Origin: Octadecabacter antarcticus 307
GTDB lineage: Bacteria; Pseudomonadota; Alphaproteobacteria; Rhodobacterales; Rhodobacteraceae
DNA length: 64,000 bases
Assembly (NCBI RefSeq): GCF_000155675.2
Contig: NC_020911.1
Span: forward strand, 2,842,501-2,906,500
Reading direction: 5' to 3'
In this document: piece after piece, positions 49,113 to 56,828 of the stretch
How positions within the stretch are numbered: position 1 is the first letter of the stretch
How the letters are laid out: each line of letters opens with the position of its first letter
Position numbers and translations under genes: made by a program
The notes under the pieces: generated by a model
Seen by the model: only the letters and a program-made list of their open reading frames with translations
What the model was told of the DNA's origin: nothing
Databases searched by the model: none

Positions 49113-49189
49113 TGGCGCGGTTGACGGGACTCGAACCCGCGACCCCCGGCGTGACAGGCCGGTACTCTAACCAACTGAGCTACAACCGC
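49113..49189 (-). tRNA. tRNA-Asp (anticodon GTC)
   Basis: The minus strand folds into a full cloverleaf with acceptor stem GCGGTTG/CAACCGC, discriminator G and an encoded CCA. The anticodon loop is CTGTCAC (GTC, Asp). Length 77 with CCA. Confidence 0.97.
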
Positions 49190-49249
49190 GCACTTTTTGC
49201 TTTTATCCTCAAGCAGAGCAATCCAATCCTTGGATCAAAGGGACAGCGG

Positions 49250-49326
49250 TGGCGCGGTTGACGGGACTCGAACCCGCGACCCCCGGCGTGACAGGCCGGT
49301 ACTCTAACCAACTGAGCTACAACCGC
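49250..49326 (-). tRNA. tRNA-Asp (anticodon GTC), second copy
   Basis: It appears identical over its length to the copy at 49113-49189, 60 bases away. The two are probably co-transcribed. Confidence 0.97.
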
Positions 49327-49560
49327 CCACTGTCCGCTGATTTGCATCAACGTGCTGCGCTTCTAGGCACGGCTGCGCACCCCGTCAAGCCACAAGCGCG
49401 GCTCAATCGCAGCTTTTCACGCATCAACCGCCACAAGATGCAGTGTGTGTGCGGCGCACGGGCGCTACGCAACCACGAATTCGCGAAAAACCCTTTGATT
49501 TCAGGGCAGAATCCCGCCAGCTATCTTATTGTCTGCTTACGAATCCCTGGGGAGGGTCAT

Positions 49561-50328
49561 ATGGTACGTCTTTCGCGTCGCCACGCGCTGGTGGCTGGTC
49601 TTGGCGCATGCGCTGCAGCTTTGGGTGGCACGCAAGCCAGCGCGCGTGCGCTGATTGCTTTACCTGATGATATCGTGAACGCGGATGCAGCGACGATCAG
49701 GGCCGTCAGCACACCGTCCCCTGTGGTTGCCATGACGTTTGATGATGGACCCCACCCAACCCAGACGCCCCGCCTTCTCGATATGCTGCGCGAACGCGGA
49801 ATTCGCGCCACGTTCTATCTGATCGGCAACCGCGTCGTGCAATATCCAAGCATCGCACAGCGCATTGCCGAAGAAGGCCACGAAATCGGCAATCACAGTT
49901 GGTCGCATCCATTTCTTGATCGCATGGCCACGTCGGCCGTCACCCGTGAAATTGACCAGACCAGCGACGCCATTTTTCAAGTCACAGGTCGCCCGCCCGT
50001 CACGTTTCGCCCGCCCTACGGCGCATTAACCCGTAGCCAACGCACGGGGCTGCACACGGCACGGGCCCTGCCGACAATCTTGTGGTCTGTCGACCCACAA
50101 GACTGGCGTCGTCCCGGTGCCAGCGTTGTCGCCAACCGCATCCTGCAAAACGCCCATCAGGGCAGTATCATCCTCAGCCACGATATCCACCGCGGCACGG
50201 TTGACGCCATGCCCCGGACCCTTGACGGCCTCGCAGCGCGCGGACTGCAATTTGTCACCGTCAGTCAGATGATCGGCTGGCCACTCTGGCAAACGCGCAC
50301 GTTTCGGCGGGTCGTGCAGACGCGTTGA
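49561..50328 (+). CDS. polysaccharide deacetylase
   Basis: A 255-residue exported NodB-type deacetylase. It has a Tat-like signal (RLSRRHALVAGLGACAAALGG), catalytic Asp in MTFDDGPHP (Asp61/Asp62), metal ligands in HSWSHPFLD, and the later RPPYGALT and LWSVDPQDWR motifs. ATG 49561 follows GGAGGG; an open frame extends back through a tRNA and is discarded. It removes acetyl groups from a polysaccharide; the substrate may be peptidoglycan or an exopolymer. Confidence 0.92.
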   Translation: MVRLSRRHALVAGLGACAAALGGTQASARALIALPDDIVNADAATIRAVSTPSPVVAMTFDDGPHPTQTPRLLDMLRERGIRATFYLIGNRVVQYPSIAQRIAEEGHEIGNHSWSHPFLDRMATSAVTREIDQTSDAIFQVTGRPPVTFRPPYGALTRSQRTGLHTARALPTILWSVDPQDWRRPGASVVANRILQNAHQGSIILSHDIHRGTVDAMPRTLDGLAARGLQFVTVSQMIGWPLWQTRTFRRVVQTR

Positions 50329-50471
50329 AACCCGAAACTGCATATAAGCCTGCCACCCAAACGCCCTATACAAGCGCGTTCCAACAGGTTAGGGCCGCTC
50401 AAACAATCACGCGCGCTCTCATACTCCGTTGGGGGACTGCGCACAAACCCAATGTAGAAAAGTGAAATCTC

Positions 50472-52580
50472 GTGAAACAGGCTCTTGCTGATGCCATCAA
50501 AGCGCGTGGCTACGACACGCTGACCCCCGTCCAAGAGGCGTGCTCTGACCCCGCGTTGGAGGGCCGCGACCTGCTGGTCTCTGCGCAAACTGGATCGGGA
50601 AAGACGCTGGGCTTTGGCATTGCCATCGCGCAAAGCCTGCTTGGCGATGCGGAACGCTTTGATCGTGCCGACGCGCCGCTGGCCTTGGTGATCGCACCGA
50701 CACGCGAATTGGCGTTGCAAGTGAAACGCGAACTGGAATGGCTGTACGAAAAAACCGGCGCGGTGATCGCGTCAACTGTTGGCGGCATGGATATGCGCGA
50801 CGAACGCCGTGCATTGGGGCGCGGTGCGCATATCGTCGTGTCCACGCCGGGCCGTCTGCGCGACCACATCATGCGCAAATCCATCGACCTGTCTAGCCTC
50901 AAGGCGGTCGTGTTGGACGAAGCCGATGAAATGCTCGACCTTGGGTTTCGCGAAGACCTTGAATTCATCCTCGATGAATCGCCCAAAGACCGTCAGACGT
51001 TAATGTTTTCGGCGACCGTTCCGGCCTCTATCGCTAAGCTCGCACAGCGCTACCAGCGTGATGCAGAGCGCGTCGCCACGACGACAGGCGAAAAGCAGCA
51101 CGCGGACATTGAATACCGTGCCTTCTGCGTGTCGGCCCGTGACACCGAAAACGCCATCATCAACGTATTGCGCTACTTTGAGGCGCCAAATGCCATCGTG
51201 TTTTGCAACACCCGCGCCACAGTCAACCGCATGACCACCCGCCTGTCCAACAGAGGCTTTAGCGTTGTGGCCCTTTCTGGCGAATTGTCTCAATCCGAAC
51301 GGACCCACGCGCTGCAATCCATGCGTGACGGCCGCGCCCGGGTTTGTGTAGCCACTGACGTTGCAGCACGTGGCATCGACTTGCCGAACCTCGACCTAGT
51401 GATCCACGCAGAACTCCCAACCAACCAAGACACGCTGCTGCACCGCTCTGGCCGTACAGGTCGCGCGGGACGCAAGGGCACATCAGCGATGATCGTCCCA
51501 CCTGCTGTGCGCAAAAAGGCCGAGCGTTTGTTGGGCTGGGCAAAGCTGACGGCAACCTGGGCCGACGCGCCCTCAGCCGACGAAGTCACCGCCAAAGATG
51601 AAGAACGCATGTTGGAAGACACCGATTGGTCCGCCGACGTCGACGAATCGGCACAGGCAATGGTCGCAACGATGGCCGAACGCTTCGCGCCAGAACAGCT
51701 CGCCGCAGCTTACTTGCGTCTTTACCGCGAAAAGCACACAGCACCCGAAGAACTGGCCGATGTAGGTGAACCCGCAAAACCACGCCAAGCCTTTGGCCCA
51801 AGCGTGTGGTTCTCCCTGCCCGGTGGTCGCGATGCCGGCGCTGAACCGCGCCGCATCCTGCCGATGATCTGCAAAATGGGCAACATCACCAAGGACGACA
51901 TCGGCGCGATCCGCATCCAGCCTGACATGTCCTATATTGAGGTCCGCGAGGCGTCGGTCAAAACCCTCACCGCCGCACTTGGTACTGATATGACACTGGA
52001 AAACGGTGCACCTCTGACTCGCATCGCCAACCCGCCCAGCTTTGAGCGAGGCCCCGCGCGCAAGGATGCCAAACCGCGCTATGATGGTCCAAATTCTGGC
52101 GGCAAGCCCGACTACAAAAATAAGGACAAGCCTGCGTATAAGTCAAAAGATAAATCCGACTACAAACCCGCCGCTGAAAAATCCTTTGAAAAGCCCACCG
52201 CCAAACCAAGCGGCAACACCACGCCTGTCGATTGGAATGACACATCCACGCCCAAGCCGAAAAAGCCAAAAGTCGGTGCAAAACCAAAATACGACAGCAA
52301 CAAACCCTTCGCGGGTAAGAACGATAAAAACAAAGCCTCTGACGACACGATCGAACCGATCAAGGCGCGTAAACCTTACGATGGCAATTCTGGCGGCAAA
52401 CCCAGCGGCAAGCCTTATGCAGGCAAGCCATCTGGCAAGCCCTACGCTGGAAAAGGCCCGAAAACCGACGCAAATGGCACGCCGACACAGAGCAAACCAT
52501 CCAGCAAGAAAAACCGTGCCCGTCAACTGGCCGCAAAGGGTGGCAACGCCGCCCCGCGCAAACCGCGTACGACGTCCTAA
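50472..52580 (+). CDS. DEAD-box RNA helicase, DbpA-like
   Basis: A 702-residue RNA helicase starting at GTG 50472. The helicase core (about residues 1-370) has AQTGSGKT, PTRELAL, DEADEM, SAT and HRSGRTGRAG motifs. Then comes a DbpA-type RNA-binding domain (about 440-515; GNITKDDIGAIRIQPDMSYIEV). The last about 185 residues are a low-complexity Lys/Pro/Ser/Asp tail with repeats such as PDYKNKDKPAYKSKDK and KPSGKPYAGK. It probably acts in ribosome assembly; the basic tail may aid RNA annealing in the cold, which is inference. Confidence 0.92.
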   Translation: MKQALADAIKARGYDTLTPVQEACSDPALEGRDLLVSAQTGSGKTLGFGIAIAQSLLGDAERFDRADAPLALVIAPTRELALQVKRELEWLYEKTGAVIASTVGGMDMRDERRALGRGAHIVVSTPGRLRDHIMRKSIDLSSLKAVVLDEADEMLDLGFREDLEFILDESPKDRQTLMFSATVPASIAKLAQRYQRDAERVATTTGEKQHADIEYRAFCVSARDTENAIINVLRYFEAPNAIVFCNTRATVNRMTTRLSNRGFSVVALSGELSQSERTHALQSMRDGRARVCVATDVAARGIDLPNLDLVIHAELPTNQDTLLHRSGRTGRAGRKGTSAMIVPPAVRKKAERLLGWAKLTATWADAPSADEVTAKDEERMLEDTDWSADVDESAQAMVATMAERFAPEQLAAAYLRLYREKHTAPEELADVGEPAKPRQAFGPSVWFSLPGGRDAGAEPRRILPMICKMGNITKDDIGAIRIQPDMSYIEVREASVKTLTAALGTDMTLENGAPLTRIANPPSFERGPARKDAKPRYDGPNSGGKPDYKNKDKPAYKSKDKSDYKPAAEKSFEKPTAKPSGNTTPVDWNDTSTPKPKKPKVGAKPKYDSNKPFAGKNDKNKASDDTIEPIKARKPYDGNSGGKPSGKPYAGKPSGKPYAGKGPKTDANGTPTQSKPSSKKNRARQLAAKGGNAAPRKPRTTS

Positions 52581-52814
52581 AACCGAGTATTGCTTACTGG
52601 CAATCCACCCTAAAAATGGTTGTGTTGAAAACAAGAATTTTTGCGGCAAGATAAGCCAAGGAGATTCACTATGGAAAAATCACGTTATTCAGAGGCGCAG
52701 ATTGTCTCAGTTTTGAAAGAAGCTGAGAGTGGTGTGCCTGTAACGGTGCTGTGCCGTATCCACGGAATGAGCAGTGTTGCGTTTTTTCAGGGGCGTTCAA
52801 AGTATGGGGGCATG

Positions 52815-52853
52815 CATTGCCAGCAGGCGATTGCGTAGCAATCTGCAGAGAGG
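52815..52853 (+). repeat. mini-element copy 1
   Basis: 39 nt inserted between the Met and Asp codons of IS3 OrfA (GGCATG and GACGCG). Stem GATTGC-gta-GCAATC. The left block reads CATTGCCAGCA and the right block AGAGAGG. Removing it restores the OrfA frame. Confidence 0.8.
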
Positions 52854-52984
52854 GACGCGTCACTCATTTCTGCGATGAAACAATTGCAGGCAGAGAATGC
52901 GCGTTTGAAACGTATGTATGCGGATGTGAGCATGCAAAATGCGCTGGTTTATGGAAGCGCTGGCAAAAATGGAATGAGGCCGTC

Positions 52985-53024
52985 CATTGCCCTGCAGGGT
53001 TATGGGTAGCATGATCCCGAGAGG
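52985..53024 (+). repeat. mini-element copy 2
   Basis: Left block CATTGCCCTGCA, hairpin GGG..ATG-ggt..CAT..CCC and right block CGAGAGG. It lies at the OrfA/OrfB border of the IS3 remnant. Confidence 0.75.
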
Positions 53025-53090
53025 GTTTCTGACGAGAGATGGCCCAACAAGCAGTCGCTGTGCGCGGTGTCAGCATTGCACTGGCATGCC

Positions 53091-53127
53091 CGCTGCCCGG
53101 CAGGGCATGTTTACATGCCTGAGAGGG
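53091..53127 (+). repeat. mini-element copy 3
   Basis: CGCTGCCCGGCA, then stem GGCATGT/ACATGCC, then TGAGAGGG. 37 nt inside OrfB of the IS3 remnant; removal rejoins CRAFT in frame. Confidence 0.8.
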
Positions 53128-53262
53128 GGCATTCACGATCTGCCAGCGGTGCTTTCGGTATGTGCCGCTGTTGGCTAACGAAAATGAAGAGATTGAAGAT
53201 TGGCTGATTGCTTTGACCAAGGCCCGTAAGAACTGGGGTTTTGGGCTGTCTTATCCATCGAC

Positions 53263-53274
53263 TGCCGGGCAGTG
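53263..53274. repeat. mini-element half copy (copy 4)
   Basis: Only the TGCCGGGCA block remains, exactly at the point where the IS3 transposase lost its middle section. Confidence 0.45.
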
Positions 53275-53358
53275 AATGAGTGGCTTGGGGTGAATATCTT
53301 TCACAGCATTCAGGAGGTACAAGATTACGCCACACAATGGTTGTGGACTTACAACAAT

Positions 53359-53395
53359 CCCTCTCGGGACATACTTCGTATGCCCTGCCGGGCCG
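53359..53395 (-). repeat. mini-element copy 5
   Basis: Inverted orientation: CCCTCTCG, stem CATAC-ttc-GTATG, then CTGCCGGGC. It lies at the junction between the IS3 remnant and the truncated IS200-type transposase. Confidence 0.8.
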
Positions 53396-53409
53396 TCAAC
53401 AACTTTCAG

Positions 53410-53751
53410 CTATAACTCCGAGAAATATCCACGGGCCCAAAACCGCCTTCCCCAATACCGTTTGCGCAACTCTGGGAACTCCATCTGAACCCGCCGCGAC
53501 GAGCGCCCTTTGATCCGCTGCATCACCTTGGACAGCGCGATCTGTGGCGGGACAGATATGAACATGTGGACGTGGTCACTTGCCAGAACACCCTTCATAA
53601 TATGCACGCCCATCTCGGCACAAGACTGTCGAATGATATCGCGGATCCGTTCGCGCATCGGCCCGCGCAAAACCTTATGTCGATATTTCGTCGCCCAAAC
53701 GACGTGATAACGGTGATAAAATCTGGTATGTGATCCTGTAGAATAGGCCAT
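53410..53751 (-). pseudogene. tnpA: truncated IS200/IS605-family Y1 transposase (TnpA)
   Basis: 113 residues of an HUH endonuclease-type transposase: FYHRYHVVWATKYRHKVL, the HUH motif in DHVHMF, and FWARGYFS. Family members have about 140-150 residues; the C-terminal helix that carries the catalytic Tyr is missing, the frame ending at SEL. The start ATG (53751) and GGAGAG are buried in a 27-bp hairpin. Not active as encoded. Confidence 0.88.
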
Positions 53752-53816
53752 GATCTCTCCTTCACATTTTGAAGCCTTACCCCAATCGGGGCTTCAAAAT
53801 GTGAAGGAGAGATCAT
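53750..53816 (-). promoter_or_regulatory. 27-bp stem sequestering the tnpA start
   Basis: Arms 53750-53776 and 53790-53816 are perfectly complementary around a 13-base loop. On the minus-strand transcript the second arm holds AAGGAGAG and most of the ATG, so translation would be blocked unless the stem is melted. IS200 is known to repress its transposase by such structure. Confidence 0.8.
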
Positions 53817-53837
53817 TAGAATTTCCGCTGAAGCGAA

Positions 53838-53852
53838 CCGGCTTAAAGCCGG
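53838..53852. repeat. IS200/IS605-type end hairpin
   Basis: CCGGCTT-A-AAGCCGG, a perfect 7-bp stem, lies just outside the tnpA gene where the left-end recognition hairpin of IS200/IS605 elements is expected. Confidence 0.55.
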
Positions 53853-54063
53853 CGGCTTATCTCCATTGGGGGCTTTGTTGCACAAAGCAGCACGAGGTCT
53901 GACTTCCCCTTACCCCTGATGGAGCTACGCTACGACAACGGTTCTGGGGATGCCAAGTGCGGTGAAGCCATTGAGTATCACTGCGCGGATTTGGATTTCC
54001 GCAACCTGCCGTTCGAAGTCGCGCGCTGCCAAGCTCTGACCAAGTAGTTTCATACAATGCATC

Positions 54064-54103
54064 CGCAGCCAGGCAGGGTATTGCGCAGCAATGCCCGAGA
54101 GGG
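54064..54103 (+). repeat. mini-element copy 6
   Basis: Stem GGGTATTGC-gca-GCAATGCCC between degenerate left block (CGCAGCCAGGCA) and GAGAGGG. It splits RVET from KMHCMK of the IS5 transposase. Confidence 0.8.
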
Positions 54104-54379
54104 TTTGTCTCAACACGACTCCTGCGGTGTTATCCGTTCAAGCGACGCCATTGATGAGCGCGGCCGAGATCCTTTGAGGACTGTACGGCGTCGTTTCGGG
54201 CTATGGCCCCCAGCGTATCCGGCTTCCATAGCTTGGCATTCTTGCGTGGCGGTATGACAGCACGGGCATTGCGGGCCGCAATTGCTTCATGACATTTGTG
54301 GGGTGACGGGCGTCTTGGAATTGATCCCACGGATCAGTTCAGCCCAGAACGGGCGACGCCCCGGGGCATATGCCCCATC

Positions 54380-54416
54380 CATTGCCCGGCAATGCATGTT
54401 TACATGCACGAGTGGG
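54380..54416 (+). repeat. mini-element copy 7
   Basis: 37 nt: CATTGCCCGGCA, stem GCATGT-tt-ACATGC, right block CGAGTGGG. Removal rejoins SVSA and DGAY of the IS5 transposase exactly. Confidence 0.85.
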
Positions 54417-54508
54417 CGCTGAAACGCTGCAGATCATCTGATCTGGTGCGATCTGATCGAGAAGGTTGGGCAACATGGACGGGTCCCCAATGCTGCTACT
54501 GATCATGT

Positions 54509-54548
54509 CCCTCTCGGCAGATTGCTTTGCAATCGCCTGACGGCAATG
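54509..54548 (-). repeat. mini-element copy 8
   Basis: Inverted: CCCTCTCGG, stem GATTGC-ttt-GCAATC, then CTGACGGCAATG. 40 nt after EIRAV of the IS5 transposase. Confidence 0.8.
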
Positions 54549-54582
54549 GACGGCGCGTATCTCCAACGTTTCTTCATCACCC

Positions 54583-54623
54583 CCCTCTCGGGACATTGCT
54601 GCGCAATGCCCTGCCGGGCAAGG
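54583..54623 (-). repeat. mini-element copy 9
   Basis: Inverted: CCCTCTCG, stem GGGACATTGC-tgc-GCAATGCCC, then TGCCGGGCAAGG. It follows KIHI of the IS5 transposase. Confidence 0.85.
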
Positions 54624-54662
54624 AATGTGGATCTTGCGCCACAACCGGCGTTTCGATCCGCT

Positions 54663-54702
54663 CTTTGCCCGGCAACACATGCTTGCATGTGTGAGAGGAG
54701 GG
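54663..54702 (+). repeat. mini-element copy 10
   Basis: CTTTGCCCGGCA, stem ACACATGC-tt-GCATGTGT, then GAGAGGAGGG (three extra bases in the right block). It lies between ARK and the following GGSKRR segment. Confidence 0.8.
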
Positions 54703-54719
54703 CTTGCGAGCGTTCCACT

Positions 54720-54760
54720 TATTGCCCGGCAGGGTTATGCGCAGCATGATCCCGAGAGGG
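54720..54760 (+). repeat. mini-element copy 11
   Basis: TATTGCCCGGCA, hairpin GGG..ATGC-gca-GCAT..CCC, then GAGAGGG. Same hairpin plan as copy 2. It splits the EGEGEWNA region of the IS5 transposase. Confidence 0.85.
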
Positions 54761-54773
54761 CACCTTCGCCCTC

Positions 54774-54815
54774 CACTGCCCGGCAAGCGCATCCGCAGGA
54801 TGCTGCCGATAGGGG
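54774..54815 (+). repeat. mini-element copy 12
   Basis: CACTGCCCGGCA, stem GCATCC-gca-GGATGC, then CGATAGGGG. It follows DSTGIK. Confidence 0.8.
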
Positions 54816-54834
54816 GCTTTGATGCCGTACTGTC

Positions 54835-54874
54835 CGTTGCCCGGCAAGGTATTGCGCAGCAATGCACGAGAGGG
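54835..54874 (+). repeat. mini-element copy 13
   Basis: 40 nt: CGTTGCCCGGCA, stem GTATTGC-gca-GCAATGC, then CGAGAGGG. It is inserted at CTGTC^GACA between LLV and DST of the IS5 transposase. Confidence 0.9.
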
Positions 54875-55108
54875 GACAAGGAGATTTAACGGGCCTTTTG
54901 ACCCTTGGTAGGGAATGGCAACCAACAGAGTTTTCTGACGACAACATAACGCGCTGAAATCTGGAGCCTCCCAGTCAAGGTAGATCAATTTCAACAGACT
55001 TTCCACAAAGCCTGTCGCCTGCCTCAAAGGCATTCCAAACAGCACTTTCAACGTAAGACAGGTTTGGATCGCCGCATCGCTGTAGCGTGGCTGACGGCCC
55101 CGTTTGCC

Positions 55109-55145
55109 CCCTCACGTCGCGGCAAAGCAGCGACTGCCGGGCAGT
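55109..55145 (-). repeat. mini-element copy 14
   Basis: Inverted, 37 nt: CCCTCACG, stem GTCGC..GC-aaa-GC..GCGAC, then TGCCGGGCAGT. Removal rejoins VPT and GKRGRQ of the IS5 transposase. Confidence 0.85.
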
Positions 55146-55340
55146 GGTCGGTACAGCTTTCCACGTGACCTCTGGGTTGAACCAAATAGTCAGAGACCCG
55201 CGCTGTTTCAGGGCCTTGTTGTACTCAGGCCAGTTCCTTGTGCGGTAAATCGGGGGGATAGGTTTGCTCATAAACACAAGCTACCATGCTGGATTCACAA
55301 CATGAATCCCAAATACATGACTATTTGTGCAACAAAGCCC

Positions 55341-55613
55341 ATACAAATCGTCAAACGTAAGCTGCTTGACTGGCTCTTTTTTCTTAGCTCGCAAGCGAAG
55401 GTCGTCGTACTTGTCCAAAGCGTACCGTTTCGCTTCTTCTCAATCCGTTTCGCCCGTGCTTTCTCGCACGTAAGTAACTTTATTTACATAAACGTCCTGC
55501 ATTTCCCTAACGTGTATGCGCACGTGATAAACGGGGCGCTTGGCATGTTGGCGATGAAACAGAATTACTTGTCCGTCTTTAAGCTCGAATTTGTTCAAGT
55601 AGCTTTCACTCAT
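55341..55613 (-). pseudogene. tyrosine recombinase/integrase N-terminal fragment
   Basis: Starts MSESYLNKFELKDGQVILFHR and continues RESTGETD. It then hits TGA at 55440-55442, with the frame continuing EEAKRYALDKYDDLRLRAKKK up to the IS5 end at 55340. This resembles the N-terminal SAM-like part of site-specific recombinases. The catalytic domain is absent; interruption by IS5 and the in-frame stop leave it dead. Confidence 0.55.
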
Positions 55614-55666
55614 AGCAGTACCGCCAGCATCATTTCCTCGTAAAACAACTGTAAAATCAGTATCTG

Positions 55667-55855
55667 TCAACGCCGGGCTAAAGCAAGTAGGTAGACGGCT
55701 AGCATCTGAAAAGCGCACGTCTCCTGCACCCAAGATACCACCAACCTGTCGTCTTCTTTTGGTGCAATGGCAGCTGTCTCACGAGTTCCGCCAAAGACAT
55801 GCGCCATGAAGGAAATCAAGGTGATGATGGCGACGATTAAGACAGGAATATTCAT
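55667..55855 (-). pseudogene. truncated membrane protein fragment
   Basis: The frame MNIPVLIVAIITLISFMAHVFGGTRETAAIAP then VQETCAFQMLAVYLLALA looks like the first two helices of a small four-helix membrane protein. It ends at a stop at 55667, where the integrase region begins. Probably the 5' part of a gene cut by integration or deletion. Family unnamed. Confidence 0.4.
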
Positions 55856-56007
55856 AGGTTCAGTTTCCATTTTTAGCTACAAAGGTGGGCTAAACCTACC
55901 GCCCCACCTTTACCATCCAATCTGCGAAACAAGGGCCCGAGGTTATCCAAGAACGTTCAAAAAGGAGCGTTTCAGGCATTTAAAACCTGAACACCGAAAG
56001 CACGATT

Positions 56008-56517
56008 TCACGCCTTAATGACCATCCAATACATGTTGGCGAGTGGCACCACGGTTGCCAAGGCTCCAAAAGAAAGCCATATTTTTCCGTACGGCCAGTA
56101 CCGCTCTGGAATCTCGTCGGTCACTGTAAATTTTTGCGACATGCGGGACTGGATAATCTGTATTGGGATCAAAACAACAACCCAGATTACTCCCGAAATT
56201 ATGAACAGCGTATACCCCCACCACAACCAACGCTGCGCATAAAGTTCCTCCATGATGTTCTCCTTCATATGGAAAACCATACCACATCCAGCAATCGCCA
56301 AAATGACCACTCCACCAAAGGTAAATACCATGTCCGTCAGAACGACCTGTCTTTGCGCAAATGCGATGACACGGTAATCACCTGTCCGGTCTGCCATCAC
56401 CCTCCACCACGCGGTGACAATGATATTCCCCATAAAAAGAATGATCCCGAACAGGTGCAGGATTTTTAGAGCATTATAATCAAGGTACCCTGCGATAATT
56501 CCACCAAATACGCTCAT
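56008..56517 (-). CDS. DUF2269-type integral membrane protein
   Basis: 169 residues with four membrane helices. Start MSVFGGIIAGYLDYNALKILHLFG, with a His in the first helix as in the DUF2269 family, and ending near YWMVIKA. It overlaps the upstream small gene by four bases (ATGA), so the two are translationally coupled. Function unknown. The pair is divergent from a TetR regulator that probably controls them. Confidence 0.8.
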   Translation of the reverse strand: MSVFGGIIAGYLDYNALKILHLFGIILFMGNIIVTAWWRVMADRTGDYRVIAFAQRQVVLTDMVFTFGGVVILAIAGCGMVFHMKENIMEELYAQRWLWWGYTLFIISGVIWVVVLIPIQIIQSRMSQKFTVTDEIPERYWPYGKIWLSFGALATVVPLANMYWMVIKA

Positions 56518-56738
56518 TCTTCGCCGTGCCCGTGCTGTGTGGCCGCGCGTGAGTTCAACCATCGGGAAATGGCCCCCTGCTTCCACATCCAGACACCAGA
56601 AAGTGCCAAAGCCGGAAAGGCCACCCATTGCGCGAGGCCCATGACGACAGCGGTATTTCCATAAAGTGCCCACCCGATTAAACCAGAGCCAATCAGGTGG
56701 AGTGTCCGCAACTGCGGCCTTTGTTTTATCGTTATCAT
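56514..56738 (-). CDS. 74-residue membrane protein
   Basis: Start MITIKQRPQLRTLHLIGSGLIG after AGAGGGAA. It has two hydrophobic segments (about residues 14-32 and 34-50) and a His-rich end (QHGHGEE). It is the first gene of the pair with the DUF2269 protein. Function unknown. Confidence 0.65.
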   Translation of the reverse strand: MITIKQRPQLRTLHLIGSGLIGWALYGNTAVVMGLAQWVAFPALALSGVWMWKQGAISRWLNSRAATQHGHGEE

Positions 56739-56793
56739 GTTATTCCCTCTTTTGCTTGCTAGGGTATGGACAGTGCGTCTCAAGAAGTGCACG

Positions 56794-56828
56794 TTGTAAA
56801 CATAAGCAGGATGTGAGCATTGTCAACA
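56794..56828. promoter_or_regulatory. imperfect inverted repeat between the TetR gene and its neighbours
   Basis: GTTGTAAACAT and ATTGTCAAC face each other across 15 bases in the 89-base divergent gap. A TetR operator is plausible, as TetR proteins often bind their own divergent promoter. Confidence 0.4.

Larger units (their letters stand above)
52671..53356 (+). mobile_element. degenerate IS3-family transposase with mini-elements
   Basis: OrfA-like sequence starts at ATG 52671 after CCAAGGAG (MEKSRYSEAQIVSVLKEAES) and continues through LQAENARLKRMYADVSMQNA. OrfB-like pieces follow (VSIALAC, YVPLLANENEEIEDWLIALT, WGFGLS) and resume after a large internal deletion near 53263 as SIQEVQDYATQWLWTYNN. 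Three full mini-elements and one half copy interrupt it, and another lies at its right edge. It is non-functional. Confidence 0.8.
53870..55340 (-). mobile_element. IS5-family element riddled with nine mini-elements
   Basis: Perfect 17-bp terminal inverted repeats, GGGCTTTGTTGCACAAA at 53870-53886 and its complement at 55324-55340. On the minus strand the transposase starts at 55271 (MSKPIPPIYRTRNWPEYNKA) and ends near 53934 (ARDFERQVAEIQIRAVILNG). Intervening pieces follow the normal order: ATGFVESLLKLIYLDWEAPDF, DSTGIK, RRLWRKIHI, EETLEIRAV, IAARNARAVIPPRKNAKLWK. Nine mini-elements separate them, plus small deletions. The original element would have been about 1.1 kb. It landed inside an integrase gene. 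Confidence 0.88.

Noticed and set aside
48998..49174. Upstream extension of the RTX-type gene
   Set aside because: It reads through the antisense of tRNA-Asp (VRVPACHAGGRGFESRQPRHF-like sequence), a well-known artefact.
49337..49350. Second FNR-like box (CTGATTTGCATCAA)
   Set aside because: It has one mismatch and lies upstream of tRNA-Asp, where oxygen control is not expected; probably chance.
49249..49560. Upstream start for the polysaccharide deacetylase
   Set aside because: The extension is translated from the second tRNA-Asp; the signal peptide and GGAGGG site begin at 49561.
52815..55145. CRISPR-like array of repeated hairpins
   Set aside because: Spacing is irregular (13 to several hundred bases), orientation changes, the repeat centre varies and the intervening sequence is transposase coding DNA. 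No cas gene is present.
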